DNA of 64,000 nucleotides from Casuarius casuarius (GCA_003342895.1 PTFA01000005.1:2526274-2590273); one strand, 5' to 3'; counted from the stretch's first letter, positions 37,726 to 51,039 are shown. Program-made: numbers and translations. The notes: generated from the sequence alone by a model not told the origin.

Positions 37726-38494
37726 CTCCCCAGCAGGGCCACATCCAGCACCTGCCATGGCAGCTGTGCTCTGCAAGACAGTTGGCCCTCCAGGCTGAAC
37801 AGTAGCCAGCATCCTCCACTTTTGGGAGCCACGACCAACACCATGAGTGGCTGGGGAGCTCAGTGCCCACTGCCTGTCTGAAGGTGACGTTTTGAGGCAG
37901 TTCAGGGATTGCTGAACAGAGGCACAGAGCTAGGCAAATAAACGCATTGGTTTGACCTCAACTAGTGCAGAGAGAAGTGCCTCTGAACAGGGCAAGAGCA
38001 GGACATGTCCTTGCTGGGGAGAGGGGGAAGGAAGAGGGAACTGGCAGAAAGCAGTGCTCACAGATTTCCAGCTTGTTTGAATTTTGGCAGATTTCAAAGA
38101 AGTGCAATTCCTTTGAAGAAACAGCTTCCTCATATCTGGAAAAGACAGTATAGAAGGCTGTATATATTTTAAGTGTAAGGGAACTACTCTCCCTTTTGTA
38201 GCACCTTGTAAGGACAGTTCTGCTTGGGTAAGGGTTCAACACCCAGGCATGCATATGCATGGCATCACTGCAAAGTCCATTCCTAATGGATGCAAAATCC
38301 TACAGAGGCAGGAAAACACTGATCTGCACATCCCTGCCAGGGGCCAGTCCTCTGACAAGCAGAGGAGACCTTTAATTTTCCATTTGGCAAAAGTCACTTC
38401 GCCTTGTGTTTTTATTTCTGAAGAAAAATGTCTTTCCCTCATTCATTACCTGTATTCCAGCAACTGTCACCAAAGACCCTGCCGTTCTACTCAC

Positions 38495-38590
38495 CCTCTG
38501 ACACTTTGCCCCAGCCACTAGCCACGCACAGGATCCCAGCCTCAAAGTCCTTATCTCCGTGGGGAAGGCAGATGGGGTGAGCCTCATCCC
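38495..38590 (-). pseudogene. OVCH1: OVCH1 exon 5: GWG exon of protease 1
   Basis: The exon encodes DEAHPICLPHGDKDF then AGILCVASGWGKVSE, the conserved strand ending in the SGWG motif of S1 proteases. It is open, 96 bases, enters and leaves in phase 1, and is bounded by tgcag and gtgagt (38489-38494). It joins exon 4 without correction. Confidence 0.85.
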
Positions 38591-39637
38591 CTGCAGAGGA
38601 AAGGGTGTGCAGGTGAGCACGTGAAGCCAATGCTTCCAGAAGCAAGTCTCATAGCAGGCACAGACAGCATCCTTCAGGCTGTGCTGTTCCATTGTTCCTT
38701 CCCCGCAAAATGCTCAGTCACACAAGTATTTATAAAAACAGCAATACGAACTGAAGTTAGTCACATTTAATTGAGTTTATACTGAGCCATGGCAAATTCA
38801 GAGAGAGATCAGGAAGTTAACTACCTTAAATGTTAATATAAGAGCAGGAAGCAGAAGGATAGTTGGGAAGGGGACAAAAGGGGGAGAGGGCAACAGCATG
38901 ACAAGGCTGATGGGAACAGACGTGAGGTTAGTGCTGCCTCAGATGGTGACTCAAGACAGTGACAAAGGTTTATCCTACATTGGCTGATCTGCTGTCTGAC
39001 AGCAGAACATGTCATGACAGGTCATGGCCAGCTGGCTGCAGCTCACCCTAGCTCTGTATAACCCAGAGCAGTGCCTCCCAAAAGCCTGGAAAGTTAGAGA
39101 CTTGTGCCACCTCCCTGATACCAAAACCCTCAGATTGCCTCCAGAGACTTCGCCTTTGCTGGTAAGAGTACTTGGAGTGAGTACTTGGAGCCTGCTTCTC
39201 AGCTGGCAGGATGCTGGCAGTCCATTGCTAATAAACAGCACAGGGTCATGGCTAAGAGTAAGCCGACAGCTTTCCGGCAGCTAACAGAAATTTGGCATTG
39301 GCACAACAGAGATCGAGGAAACACAGCGCTGGTACAGTCTGTGCAAGGGGAGCAGAGGCATGCAGGAACTTGGTGCTATAAAGGAAGCACGGGCATATCT
39401 GAAGCACAGTCCCTGACCCAAGGGCTAAACTTCCCTGACAATTAATCAAAGTCACTAAGACTGGATTAGAATTACCCTAATCGAATTACGAATTAAAGGC
39501 ATGGCTGCAGGGATGTGTCTCTAGCCTAGAGAGCAGGGGAAGGAAGAGAAGTGTTTTTCCCAGAGCAGTGAATGAGATTAGCCCTTTCACTGCATAAAGC
39601 ATCCTCCCACAGCAGCTGCCCACCCCCGGAGGCTCAC

Positions 39638-39810
39638 CGCACTGCGCCGGATGCTGCAGGNGCAGCACCACCACATCACAGTCCATGTAGTGCTGCTTGC
39701 TGAACTCTGGGTGGATGGTGACAGGTGAGACAGGGATGCTCTGCTCCTGCTGGTCCACCTGCCGGAGCTGGTGCTCCCTCACCATCACCACCAGCCTCCC
39801 CAGGAACTTC
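39638..39810 (-). pseudogene. OVCH1: OVCH1 exon 4: catalytic Asp region of protease 1
   Basis: The exon encodes KFLGRLVVMVREHQL, QQEQSIPVSPVTIHPEF and then HYMDCDVVVL, where the Asp aligns with catalytic Asp102, ending at HPAQC. The acceptor is ctttccaccag and the donor gtgagc (39632-39637). It enters needing two bases from exon 3 and leaves one base over. One N (39661) leaves a residue after VVVL unknown. The exon itself has no stop or frameshift. Confidence 0.85.
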
Positions 39811-41868
39811 CTGGTGGAAAGAGGCTCCGTTATGGAGGGAAGGGGGCTGCAGCCACAGGGCAGGCAGTTTCCATCAAGCAGCAACTGGGAATGCACAGAT
39901 CCCTACCCAGATGCCAAGCTTCAAACCCTGACACCATCCCACCTGTGGAACTTGGGCTGGCCCTTGGCAATGGGACATTTTACTGGGCCCCTGCCTCATA
40001 TTAGCTTTTTTTATTTTATTAACTAGAAGGATATACAGGTTTTGCTTCATCTGTTATCCTTCAAGCCACTATTCATATCCAGGCAGGGCAGAGCTGCCAG
40101 GAGGCCCGGGAAGGTCCTAGCAGATTTCTTTACAGGCAGCCCTGTACAGGGGGAAAGGACAGCTTAACCTTTTGCCCTGGGCCTCCCACAGCATTTGTGA
40201 TGTTTCAGACACTCATGATAGGGGATAGTCTGTGGCTCAGCCCTTGTTATCTGCAATCTGAGATCCTAAAAGTCACATGAGGAGCCTTAAAAGCAACAGG
40301 AATTGGGTGCCAAAGTCATTTTGATCCCTTAAATCCTTTCTAATTTTGTTATCAAAGCATTTAGGAGATGAGCAGACACCTATGTTTAAGAGCTTTATGA
40401 TGGTTTTAGGCAAATATATGCAGTTTAAATTAATATTAGACAATTATGTTTTTGTTGCATATTTTATAAGCAATATAATGTCACAGCTAAACTTAGAGCA
40501 ATCAACTCAAGCAGAGCCAAAATGCTATTCAGATATTTCTTTTCACAGTTAGGGAGATAACTATTCTATCAAAGCAGTAGTACCCAACAAATAGATGGGC
40601 AGAGAAATCAGGTCTTTACTAAAGTAATTTATTCTCCTCTTTGGACTTCAGTAAGCACACTGGAAAGCTGCAGAGTGGGACAGTTTTGGGCTTAACAGGA
40701 AGTGTGAACTGGATCCTTGGATCTGCCATAACCTGGAATTGGGACTTGAGACTCCTTGTCCCCCACAGGAGGCAGAAGCACTACTCATCTTTTCTATTTC
40801 GGTTGTCTGCATCTCTTGTTGTGGGCTCACACAGCACATAAGCTTGCCACTGCATTGTGTTATGTAGAAATCTTGGCAATTAGGGCTCATTCAGATGTCT
40901 ACCTGAACTATTACAGAAACTGGCCAAAATCCAGATCCGAGATGACTGTCTCTTCCCTTCAGACCCATTGATTACACAGCTCAGTTTTTGTTCCAGGAGA
41001 CTTTACTGGAACAAGGAACTCTTCCCCTACTTCCCAGCAGTTTGACACTGGAATTGCCTGGCAATGCAAAAAGCTGCAGTAGATGGGAACATTGAACAGC
41101 ATTAATGCCATAACAGTTGAGAGTAAAAGCACTGGCTAATTTTGCAGTGAATGTAGAAACAAGGAGGTATCTCATTAGCTTGCACATGAGAATTTTTTAC
41201 ACCATGGCAACTTTCTCATTTTTCAACATCGGTCCTTAAAATTGGTGCTCAAGTTCAGTAAGACACAGAGGTGAAGCGGACTGGTCTGCAATTACATTGT
41301 AATGGTTTATAAGAGGGCTGGCAAAGGTGCCAGTTAAGACATTGTCTCTGAGGTTTTTAGCACACTTTGTAAAGCTGGTCTTGCATTTAAAATACAGTAG
41401 CCAGTGCGACTGCTATAAGTAATAAGACAGCTACCAGGGCTGATTTTACTTTTGTTTTGTAAAGATTTTTCACTCTAGACTATTCTTTGTTCAGACGGGT
41501 AGTTAATTCTTCAAGAGACAGAAGTCAGTGAGCAAAATCCAGCTCCTAATCCAGTCTTTGGACTGAACAGGGCATTTAAATCCTATTTGCAAACTCCCTG
41601 TGCAGGGGAGNCCTCTCCCTGGTCTTTGGTTTCGTTCTCTGGGTGTTTCTCCCCAAGCAAGAGGGCGCTGGTGGGGGGGCACAGCTCACTCTGGAGTCAC
41701 CTGCACCCCAGAGTTGCATGGTGCGGATCACTGGTCCCAGCAGATCATATGGGTGCCATTCCCTTCCTAAGCAGGGGAGCACACCATGCTCATGAGCTGC
41801 CCTTGTTGTAATGGGAACTTTTGATATGAGAAGTTAAGAGAGGGAGTTAGGAGGACAGACTGACTTAC

Positions 41869-41964
41869 TGCTCCACGTTGGCCACAGTGAGCTGCAGTGA
41901 TAACCACATCTTCTCAGACTAGGCTGCCGCCACAGAAATGGAAATGACCCAGTTTGAGAGACAC
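41869..41964 (-). pseudogene. OVCH1: OVCH1 exon 3: catalytic His region of protease 1, broken
   Basis: The exon reads VSLKLGHFHFCGGSLV, then TGA (41914-41916), then EDVVITAAHC, which holds the catalytic His57. The stop falls where the family has one ordinary residue between SLV and EDVV. After the Cys the bases TGTGGCCAACGTGGAGCA only make family-like sequence (ANVEQ) one base out of frame; the exon is 96 bases, while joining to exon 4 needs 3n+2. A loss of two bases in a TGTG run near 41883 explains both. The donor is consensus (gtaagt, 41863-41868). The exon therefore carries a nonsense codon and a frameshift. Confidence 0.88.
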
Positions 41965-42921
41965 CTTTAAAGAGCATCAGGTACACTTTGAGATGAAGCA
42001 AGTTCTGTTTCCTCCCATAACATAAAAGCATCAAAGATCAGACCAGCTCAGAAAAGCTTCGTAGCCTTGCTTTTTCTTCTCTATATTCGTGTGGGACTCC
42101 CAGCTGCCTGGAGCCCAGGGAAGCTGTTTTCCAGCTGTGGCTGACCCGCAACACCCATCTTCAGTCCCACCAGCACTGAAACTCTGGAGCTCCCTGAAAN
42201 GGAGGTGACTACACAGAGGTCTCACTGCTGTGGGAACCTCCCCATGGCTCAACACTAGAAAGGGATCCCAAGGATCCATCCCCCTGACCCCAGCACCCTT
42301 CCCTGTCCCACCACCTCCTGCTCCCTCCAGCTCCTCATGCTGCTACCTGCATGCATTTCCAAGCCGCTACACATGTGGGGACAGGGCTCTGGGGAGAAGG
42401 AGGTGGCAAGCACTGTTTGCTACAGGTCTCAAACTTAGCTCTGGTAACATGCAAACAAGAAATACTTTTCTTGTGAAGGAGAAACAGCGGCTTCTTTTTG
42501 AATAGAACCATGTCCTGCTAAGTTACTTCTAAATCATAGCCCCATTATCATCACTCATTTTTTTCTATTATGTGAATGGAAGTCACTAGGGAAAGCAACA
42601 TTCTTCTGTGGCAGAGAACTGCAGAGGAATCCTTGTTTCCAGTTTCTGCACCTTAAAACCCAGCAGATCCTCAGCTGGCAAGCATCACAAAAGCTCTGCA
42701 GCTATATGAACTCCCACCAGCCAGAGATCTCACCCTAACCATTAAACCAGTGCAGGAGTGGGTCAGACTGGGGGAACTGGGCGGGAGGGACTTCTGGAAG
42801 AGATCCCACTCCTGAGCAAGCAGCATTCAACAGCTTGAAGAAAAATGAGATTGCTCCTGCCTCTCCTCCCTCTTCCTTTCCCTTCCCCGTGAGGATGGGA
42901 ATAGTGCATTATAAGACAGAC

Positions 42922-43040
42922 CTGCCAAGGCTGTCCTCCAGGCACAGANTCTCTCCCGCCAACAATTCGAGAGAAGCATCCAGGTGGCAGAAAATCCCCT
43001 GGGCTCTTCAGATCGATGGGATGAAGTCCACATTTCAGGC
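42922..43040 (-). pseudogene. OVCH1: OVCH1 exon 2: propeptide and activation site of protease 1
   Basis: The acceptor (ttgtttctctcatgcag) is followed by a 40-residue stretch with a propeptide cysteine (LKCGLHP) and then the zymogen cleavage motif SRIVGGR, ending at GGQPWQ before a gtctgt donor at 42916-42921. Cutting after the Arg would free the IVGG N-terminus that activates S1 proteases. The exon-end position (PWQ, then VSL) is the classical chymotrypsin-family intron site. One N (42949) leaves the residue after IVGGR as Glu or Asp. It enters in phase 1 and leaves in phase 0. Confidence 0.85.
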
Positions 43041-45794
43041 CTGCATGAGAGAAACAAGAGTATTTTGTAGTGAGACACCCTCCCGCATGCTCAGAAGTAT
43101 CACTTCAGGCTCTCCTGGAGGATGGGAAAGTGATGGGACACATCCCAGGCATTACAGCTTTCCTTACTCCAGCCTGAGCTCCAAGCTGAAGGCAATTATG
43201 CAGAGGTGAAAGAAAACACACAGAAATTGCATGCCTTGATAAGAAGCTGATGTATGCAAAGCTGAGGTCTCCTGTGAGGTACTTTTATGATGTGTGTACA
43301 GTCAAAAAAAATGTAATCTAGATTTCATCCAGTAACCTAATTATTCCTAATAAAATGCAACCGGGACTTGCAAAATTAAGTAACAAGTGCAACAGGTAAG
43401 AATGCCATCTGACTTTATTCAAAGTTTATTATCTTGACGCTCCCACATCTAAAGAGTGCCCAGTGGCATTTAACAACCAAAGCAACTGAAGTCATCATCA
43501 AAGATCTCATCTCTGAATTGAGCTGGCCTAGCACTCAGTCTTAGCTTCAGTCTGAAATGCATTGCAAGGAGACAGAGCTTTCTCACATTGCTTTTGGCAC
43601 TGATTGTGCCTCAGAAATGCGGATGATGAGCATGGGGAAGTTTGACTTAGAGTGGAGGCCAGCCAGGGATGTTTGGGTCCCATTAAGTTTTAGATACTTC
43701 AGTGAACTGTGCAATTTGAGATAAATTTGTTGCCATCCCATTTAGATTTTCTGGGGAAAAGCATAAATAAAAGAAAATTAATCCTCACCCAGCAGGGAAT
43801 AACACATACACTTGATAGGCCTGCCAGACCACATGCTGGGGTGGGAAGGAAAAGGGTGCACTGCCCCACCAGATCAGCTGCAAACATACTAATCGCAGCA
43901 AACAGCATTGCAAAGGGCTATTTTAAATACTTGTGGCACAGAGAAAAGGAACTGATTGTAACTCCTCATACCAGGTGTCTGTTTCTCCAGGCTGGATGGT
44001 TTGGAGAGAGGGAGAGTTTCAGGTTTCTGACTCCTTTGCTGAGAAGAGGACAGCTGCTCTTCTTCTGCTCTCTTCAGCTGGCTTGTGTCTAAAGCTGCAC
44101 TAGCTGAAATTGCTCTGTTAGTTCACATCCAATGTGTTTCTCATGACAACAAGCCAATAGGTGGGAATCCCCTGCACCCTAGCAGGCCAAGCGCTGGGAG
44201 ACCTAGATACAAATTCAGTTTTCAGCCATACAGAGCATAGTCAATAAAACTCTCAGGACTCAGGAGGTATTCACTCTGCGCTTGCCTGATGTGAGTCTGG
44301 TTTTAACTCCCCTGGAGTCACTTTGGATTAATAACTTTCATAAACAAGCCAGTGGAGAGGACTAAGAATCTGGCTCCTAAGTATCACCAACTATCACAAC
44401 ACCACCCCTCCAAACCTCCCTTTTATTTTTAGGTCATATGTCTTCTGTGTAGATTTAAGAGTGATTTTTTTTTCCTTGCTTAACCTTTCAGTCTGGATGA
44501 CAGCACAAGACAGCCCACAGAGCTTTCCCAACAGATGGGGCAAGTTCCAGTAAGCCAAGGATCCCACATCCTTCTCCTCTACCTGCTTGGCAAACCCTCC
44601 TGAGACCTCAGCAGCAAGAAGCAGGACTTATTGCCACACGGTTGCATTGATCCTCACACAACACCTTCAGCACTCACTTCCATGGAGAGGCAAACTGAGC
44701 TCCTTGCTGCTCCATCCAACCCAATCTGTCTCTCCTTTTTTACATAGCATTTTATCACATTCCTAGGGCATTCCTGCATCCGCAGCTGGCCTCAAAGTGT
44801 TTGNCTTCCACAAAAAGCTCTGTCACAAAACCAGGCACTATTTTCTTGGCCATCTACCTAGACCAAATTCCCCCCAGCTCTTGCTGCTAGGCTAAGTTTA
44901 CTGACAAGAGACTGGCGGTTATTGCTATAATAACAAGTCTACCACAGCAATGAACAGTAAATAGACTATCACAGATATAAGTGATGGAGAAAACACCATT
45001 CACATATGTGGAGAGAGAAACAGTGTTGGTAAACACAGCATGACCAGCATCAAACTGACATGGGATGGAAGGAATGGCAGTTAGCACTTACACCATTTCT
45101 TGCTCCAGGTGGACCGATCATTTTAGTGCTAGTTTTATTATTAAGAGCAAGTTGCTCTGAAGAGCACCATTCCTCTGCCCAGCATGACCCCCCCTTGCAG
45201 TCTGCCCTCTCTGGAGGGAACTGTCCTTTCACAAGGCATCATCTCTCTCTCTTACCTAGAAGTATTCCTAGGAAAGAAATTTCTTTATATGGCTGTAGAG
45301 GACAGGCCAGAGGGGGATTTATTAATATTTCAGCCTCCCCAGGAGGATGCACAAGAAGGAACTGAGACCATGGTGTCAGCAGCAAGGTGTTGCTCAGTGC
45401 TCTTCAAGACACTTCTCTGACCTGACTACCCCAAGGTCACAGTTACCAAGCTCAGTGGGACTCTGCTATTTCTCTTTTTTTCCACAGCCAATGGACCACA
45501 TCACAGCAGAGCAGCCTGCTTGGAGAAAGGCTCACTCCCTAACAACCAAAGCAAGTGCTGNGCCAAGCAGGATGTAGATGAAAAGCATAGGAAAGGCTTC
45601 ACAGACAGCAACAGCAGCCCCAAAATCACTCAAATAGCATGAGCAAACCAAGATCTGGGGTGCTTTACAAAAACTGATCTGGGATTCCTACTTGTTTGGC
45701 ATGTTACAGGAGCAGGACATAGCTTGTGCTGCCTGTCACAGCCCCCACCCAGGAGCACAGCTCCCCACGACACTGCCCACGCTCAAGGACTCAC

Positions 45795-45846
45795 CACACC
45801 CAGCAAGAAGGGATGCCAGCAGGAAGAGGCGCCCCACTCTTGCCAT
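45795..45846 (-). pseudogene. OVCH1: OVCH1 exon 1: signal peptide
   Basis: The exon begins ATG and encodes MARVGRLFLLASLLAGC, a positively charged start followed by a hydrophobic core, as in a secreted protein's signal peptide. It ends after one base of the next codon at a consensus donor (gtgagt, 45789-45794). That phase matches exon 2 exactly. The start is chosen because it is the only ATG giving a signal peptide joined in frame to the protease pro-region. The exon is undamaged. Confidence 0.8.
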
Positions 45847-45961
45847 GGTGCGGCAGCCCCAGTTGGATGCTGCAGAGGCTCAGCTGGCCTGGACTCTCTA
45901 AGTTAGGCAGTGCTCTGCTATGCATACAAAAGCTCTTTTCCTCCCCCTCCTAACGAGCCCC

Positions 45962-45968
45962 TTTAATA
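45962..45968 (-). promoter_or_regulatory. Possible TATA-like box of OVCH1
   Basis: The minus strand reads TATTAAA about 116 bases before the OVCH1 start codon, followed by a purine-rich stretch. Spacing would put transcription start near 45930-45940. This is a motif match only. Confidence 0.3.
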
Positions 45969-47906
45969 GACAAGGGGGCCAATCAGTTTTGGCAGGTGCA
46001 GCTGCAGGGCTGCAAATCGGAGAGGTTGGGAGGCTCCCAGTTGTGTCTCCCTGGGGGTCCCTGGCTGCTCTGAGCTCTTCTGTTTGTCANTTGCTCTCAG
46101 CCCCACATGGGTGCAGAAGGAGGCCTCCCCGCTTCTGCTGAGGCTGTTGTAATACACAGCAACTGCCGTTTGTGCTCCCCCTGCTCCTGCCTGCCCGTCA
46201 GTATCAGCTGCCCCTGGAGTCTGCAAAGAAGCTCTTCTTTCTCTTTTGTTCAAGCTGGTTAACACAGAACAGGAGAAGCTTCGCTTAGTTCTTCACCCCG
46301 TGATCTCCCAGCATGTAACTCCCCAGGGGCAAAGCAGGAGTCTGGGCCAGCCAGGAGGAGCACATCTGCAGAGCTGAGCAACACAAGGCAGGAGGAGGTG
46401 AGGGTTTCTGATGGATGTGTTTATAAGGTATGGCAGTATGCTGCCACAAAGATGAAAATTATTTGGTGTTTTTCACAAGGAGAACCACTATCCACACGTT
46501 GCATGAGCAAATAAGGTATGGAGCCGCCCTTGTTTTGGCTCTGGAAATACACAGCTCTCCAGGTGCTCCAGGACTGATGGATGCAGAGGGAGCCCGGGAC
46601 TCACCCACAGTGAATGGGACAGGCCCCAGGATCCAGCCGCTCTCCTGGCCACGCTCCCTTCTGTACCCATTGCACCTCAGCCACTGGGCCCTACGCTGCA
46701 TTATGTTAACTTCCAACACCGCCACATACCGTCCAGTGAAACCTTATTAGCATTTGGGCTGTTACTTTTCCCCATGGTTATACTTTGACATGTATGAAAG
46801 AAATTCTGTCTCACAAGCCAGCACGTGCTGATGACATTGCAGTAATTTTCAGCAGCCTCCCCTCGGCCATATTCTGACCTAAAGAGGGTTTCTTTTGCAG
46901 ATTTTGCAGATTTAGCAGAGCAGAGTCACCTTGCCACTTCCTCTGCTCCCCACTGGTGACAGTCTCACAAGTGGTGCAGGCTGGAGTCTGCCACCTCTTG
47001 CTGATCTGATTTGCTTGATAGCCCTAGGAGGGGGCTACCTTGCCGAGGTAGCCTCTTTCACAGCCAACATGCAGCTCCATCCCCTTCACAGGATTTCCAG
47101 AGCGAGAAGGGCAGAGCAAACATATCGGCCCGATACCCCTGCTCTGCCCACAGGCTGGTCCCACTGGGCGCAAGGCAGAACAGGTCTGCTGATGTTCACA
47201 GCCCCAGGCAGGATGGCCTTGCAGAGGAGTTGTGTGGGGGCTGTCCTGCAGCCTCTGGTCTGATTTGCTCAATGCCCAAAAGACAAAATACCCATTCCCT
47301 TCCCCGCCCCAGCCTCTCCTGAAAAACTTGCTGGCAGGCAGGGAGACTGGGGCCAGGCAGATGGGGTTGATCCTGCAGCACCAATGAGGGTGCAGAAAGG
47401 CTCTCCCTTACCAAAGAAAATTGCTCAGAAGCAGCAGAAAGCACACAGGGCCAAAATCTCCCAACTTTTTTTTCCCTGGGGAGCTAACTGGTAGGCCAGT
47501 GGTCCTGGGGGAGATGCTGAACAGCTGGGGGCTGCATGGCCTGGAGGAGGCGCGCGCTGCCCAGCCTGTCGCTGTTTGCTGGACCACTGTCTGTCCCCAC
47601 TGGCACTACCTGCCTTCAGGCCTGTCAGCAGGGCCACTAGTGGGAATGCCCCCTCTCCTGTGCTCAACAAAAATGACAAATTCAGCTCTTTCCATCATTC
47701 ATGTGCCACTGAGGTGGTTATGGTTCCTCAGACTGCTTGAGGGACAGAGGGAGCCATTGGCATTGGCTGTATTCATCATTCTTCTGCTGAAAGGATAAAA
47801 TCTGCATGCTGCTCTACAGGGGAGGATCCAGGCTTTGATCTGGTAGTACATCTTATTTCTCTAGTATAGCAGGAAGCTCTTCAACTGTACAGAGCTAGGA
47901 CCTAGG

Positions 47907-47929
47907 GGTGTGTGTGTGTGGGGGGGGGT
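47907..47929. repeat. (GT)n followed by G-run
   Basis: Short gt repeat running into ten G bases, in the OVCH1-TMTC1 intergenic region. Confidence 0.8.
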
Positions 47930-49560
47930 AGGTAACAATCTCCATTAGGAAATCCTGCACCGCCTATATCCAACTTCAAAGCAAGCGTGCAATTCCCATT
48001 TATGCTACAAAGGGTTATGCACACACCAAGATGGCAGAAAACACTATGACTTGTGTTTCGATTTTCTTCCAGGTCCATTTTCAGCAGAGGTGTCTATCAC
48101 CATCAACTATCCCAAGTCCTGGGAGCATGCAGGAATATCTGGGAACATCTGCCAGGACAGGTCCCAGAAGAACCAAGGAGGTTGGGAAGGAGCGAATCAG
48201 AACATAATGAATTTCTTTTTCTTTTCTGTTCTCTCTCTTCTCTTTACACTCTGTAGACTAAAGTTTGTTTGATGCATTTCCTACAGGTGTGTAACNCCTG
48301 ACATGAAGAACTCCTAACAGTGTAACATGTCCAAATCCCCAAGACAATGTGTAAGCACCAGCNCTCATCTTTTCTCATGCTCAGACTCCAAAAAAATGCC
48401 TACACTATTATATTTTATATGGCCAGACTCCAATACATGTGCTGTATAGTTGCTCTTATGTGAGCATACTTCCTGGGCAGTAAAACACAAGTCAACTAGA
48501 GTAAGAATTTTAGGCCCTTCCATCTCTAGAAGCATCTATTCTTGGTTGGTCCTAAGGAATGGACTAACCTCAGAGCCAACAGAACAAAACTAGACGCATC
48601 AGTTACTTTTCTTACTTTTTATATAAAATAGACATTTACATACATTTTCTTTTGCAAAGACTTTGAGCATAACTCCTTTACATGAAATCTATCCCACAGT
48701 GAAAAAGCAAAGAAAGACTTTGAAAATTCCTTTACCACTGACATACATCCAGCTGCTGCTAAGTGTGGATTTATTTTTGAAAGATTTCAAATCCATGGGC
48801 TGTTTTCTTGTTTTTTAAAAAGATATACACAACTGATTAAAAAAATTAGGTACAGAAATAAGAACCATATGAACAACAGCCAATACAAAAAACTCCCACA
48901 TGATAGGAACACGCAGCATGACATCCACTTCAGGCAGAGATTTCTACAGTAATATACTTGTAGAAGCCATAACTTTTACAGAGGATACCACTGGGGCTAT
49001 TTCCCAGAAAAGAATTCTCAGCAAGTCAGTACAAACATGGCAATGAGCTTCTGAACAAAGTTAGCAAGATTATCTGACAGAACTTTGCCACACTGAAACA
49101 CTAGTGAATACCAAGCACTTTTTTTTTTTGCTGCTGATTTTAAATGTACGTGAAAGCAAAATGGGACATTTTAAAACTGCTGCAAGAGACTGAATATTGG
49201 AGGAAAAAAACCTTTAAAGGCTAGATTTTTCCAAAGATTGTACATAATTTCATGTGTGAAGAACAGAAATTGAACACTTGGTCAATTTAATGCACATACA
49301 GTTTGAGGAGACTTAAGCACATGCCAACTGCTTCACTGAGTTGGAGGACAAGTGGAGAAAAAGATCATACAATTATATTCTCATAAATTGTGCTAATTAT
49401 TAAAATTAGAGTGATAATTATCTTCTTTCACCAAATAGGGTACCCCGTACTTGGCCTGCTTTCCATACGTGTTGAGAAGCTTTTGCGAGTTTTAGATAGT
49501 TCCAGTTATGTCTGGCCTCCCCTGCAAGTTAGGCTCTGTATTTTGGATCGCTTGACTTAA

Positions 49561-49600
49561 CATGCACGCACAGCCATGCGCACACATGCACGCACACGCC
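49561..49600. repeat. CA/CG-rich simple sequence
   Basis: Imperfect alternating purine-pyrimidine stretch (catgcacgca, cacacatgca, cgcacacg). It is of low complexity and potentially Z-DNA forming. Confidence 0.6.
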
Positions 49601-51039
49601 CCCCATCTTCATTCAGATCTCTGGAACAAAGACCATTTTCACTGCTGCATTCACTTCCTGTTTGGTGAAAACAAATTGCCTGCACATTTTTAGGAAAATC
49701 TAGTCCAAACAATCTATGAGAGACATAAAATGCCCCCCTTGCATCATTTATCTTGAGNGATGGAAAAAGAATGGAAGCAAAGAATGTTGGACTTTAAATA
49801 AGCAAGAAAATAAAACAAAATACATCAGCTGAAAATATTATTCATAGGGAAAGGAAAAAGCAAGTTATTTTGTTTTTCATTTACGATTGAAATGCATAGT
49901 GATTACACAAGAGTCCTGTCTAACCAGTTTTGTGTTAATTCTCCACTTTAATATTGCTGAGCATCCATGCAAGTGTTGAGGTCTAGCCAATGCCACTTAG
50001 ACACAGAATGAACCCCACCACCACTATGTAGAGCATCAGCCATTTATTAATTTGTCATCTCTGCTAACCATACATGAGCACCATGCTGTTGGCAGAAACC
50101 AATGTATTTAGAATTCGTTATTTGATGAAGTGTGTAATGCTAAAGGAAGAGACCATTTCCTATGATTAATTAGGATAATATCCAGTTTATCATAAGGTAA
50201 GTCGCTCTATTTATCTTCACAGTAACATTCCCTTTTGGTGAAGGTAACCCATTTTATATTATAGTCCATTGTTCTTCTTCACCTACAGTAAACTTTTCAC
50301 AAGATTTATGTCCTGGACAAACACAGCATTTTAGCATGGAAGCCAATGAGACAGGGAGTGAGCTCAAATCTTCACAAGGGTTTAACTGCTTTGGTAGCTT
50401 GTGGCCTGAGTCATTCTCCAAATGCTCTGCCAGTTTGCAGACTGCCATCCTGCATAGATGTGGGCTATAAAGTGCTGGTTTAGGAATGTGGGATTCATTA
50501 ATGACCCTTCCTCTCCCCATAACTACCATAAACCCATCTCACAGATGTGGAGACTCCACCTTTCAGCATACAAACATAATGCAGTTTACTTGGGATTAAA
50601 CCACATGGATATGTTACCTGCCTAATTCTAGATGAATAGATGACATGCCTTCCAGCTACAATGCTTCCTTCACTGGGAGGATGGCCTCTCTATATTCTTC
50701 TGCAGGTAAGCTAGCCTGGCAAAAAAAAGGTAATTCTTTTCCAGGAGCTCNGAGGGACACCTAAAAGCTATATTATACCTTTATACATGCATCAGTTTTA
50801 GGAGGTCAAGATGGCTTTGATTGGATTCTAGGACAAGAATGACATGACCATTTGTACTAGGTGTCTCAGGAAAGACAAACTCAACTTTACGTCAAAACCA
50901 AAAACACAAAACCAAGACATCTCCCTCCTATAATATCTCCCTACTATAAAAAATACACCTTCCTTTATATTTGAAAAAATATGCTTCATTGGTCACAATT
51001 TAAAGCCATACTGGTGTGTGGCTTGTAGAATACATAGTC

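Larger units (their letters stand above)
9806..45846 (-). pseudogene. OVCH1: Ovochymase-1 locus, disrupted (unitary pseudogene)
   Basis: Ovochymases are secreted polyproteins of trypsin-fold (S1) protease domains joined to CUB domains, made in oocytes or oviduct and acting at the egg surface. Reading leftward the locus has a signal-peptide exon, protease 1 (43040-36361), CUB1 (34574-33290), CUB2 (33120-30001), protease 2 (28984-25624), CUB3 (19262-15013) and a decayed protease 3 (13644-9806). Exon phases from signal peptide to protease 2 fit one another once indels are allowed for, which makes the joins trustworthy. Disabling changes are spread over the length: stops at 41914-41916, 37708-37710 and 10560-10562, frameshifts near 41883, 37718, 33376 and in CUB3, and lost catalytic or activation residues in proteases 2 and 3. 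Assignment to OVCH1 rests on domain order and on TMTC1 next door in the same orientation. Some lesions could be draft-sequence errors, but they are too many and too clustered at diagnostic sites for errors to explain all of them. Confidence 0.85.
45970..51035. other. Intergenic region between TMTC1 and OVCH1
   Basis: About 5 kb between the candidate TMTC1 poly(A) site and the OVCH1 promoter. Open frames are short and overlap on both strands, and no domain or RNA gene was recognised. The right half (48.3-50.9 kb) is AT-rich and might be alternative TMTC1 3' UTR. Confidence 0.5.

Noticed and set aside
45070..45190. Minus-strand stretch with KMIGPPGARNG before a gtaagt donor, at first taken as the activation-site exon.
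   Set aside because: The true RIVGG exon is at 42922-43040, with correct phase to exon 1 and exon 3.
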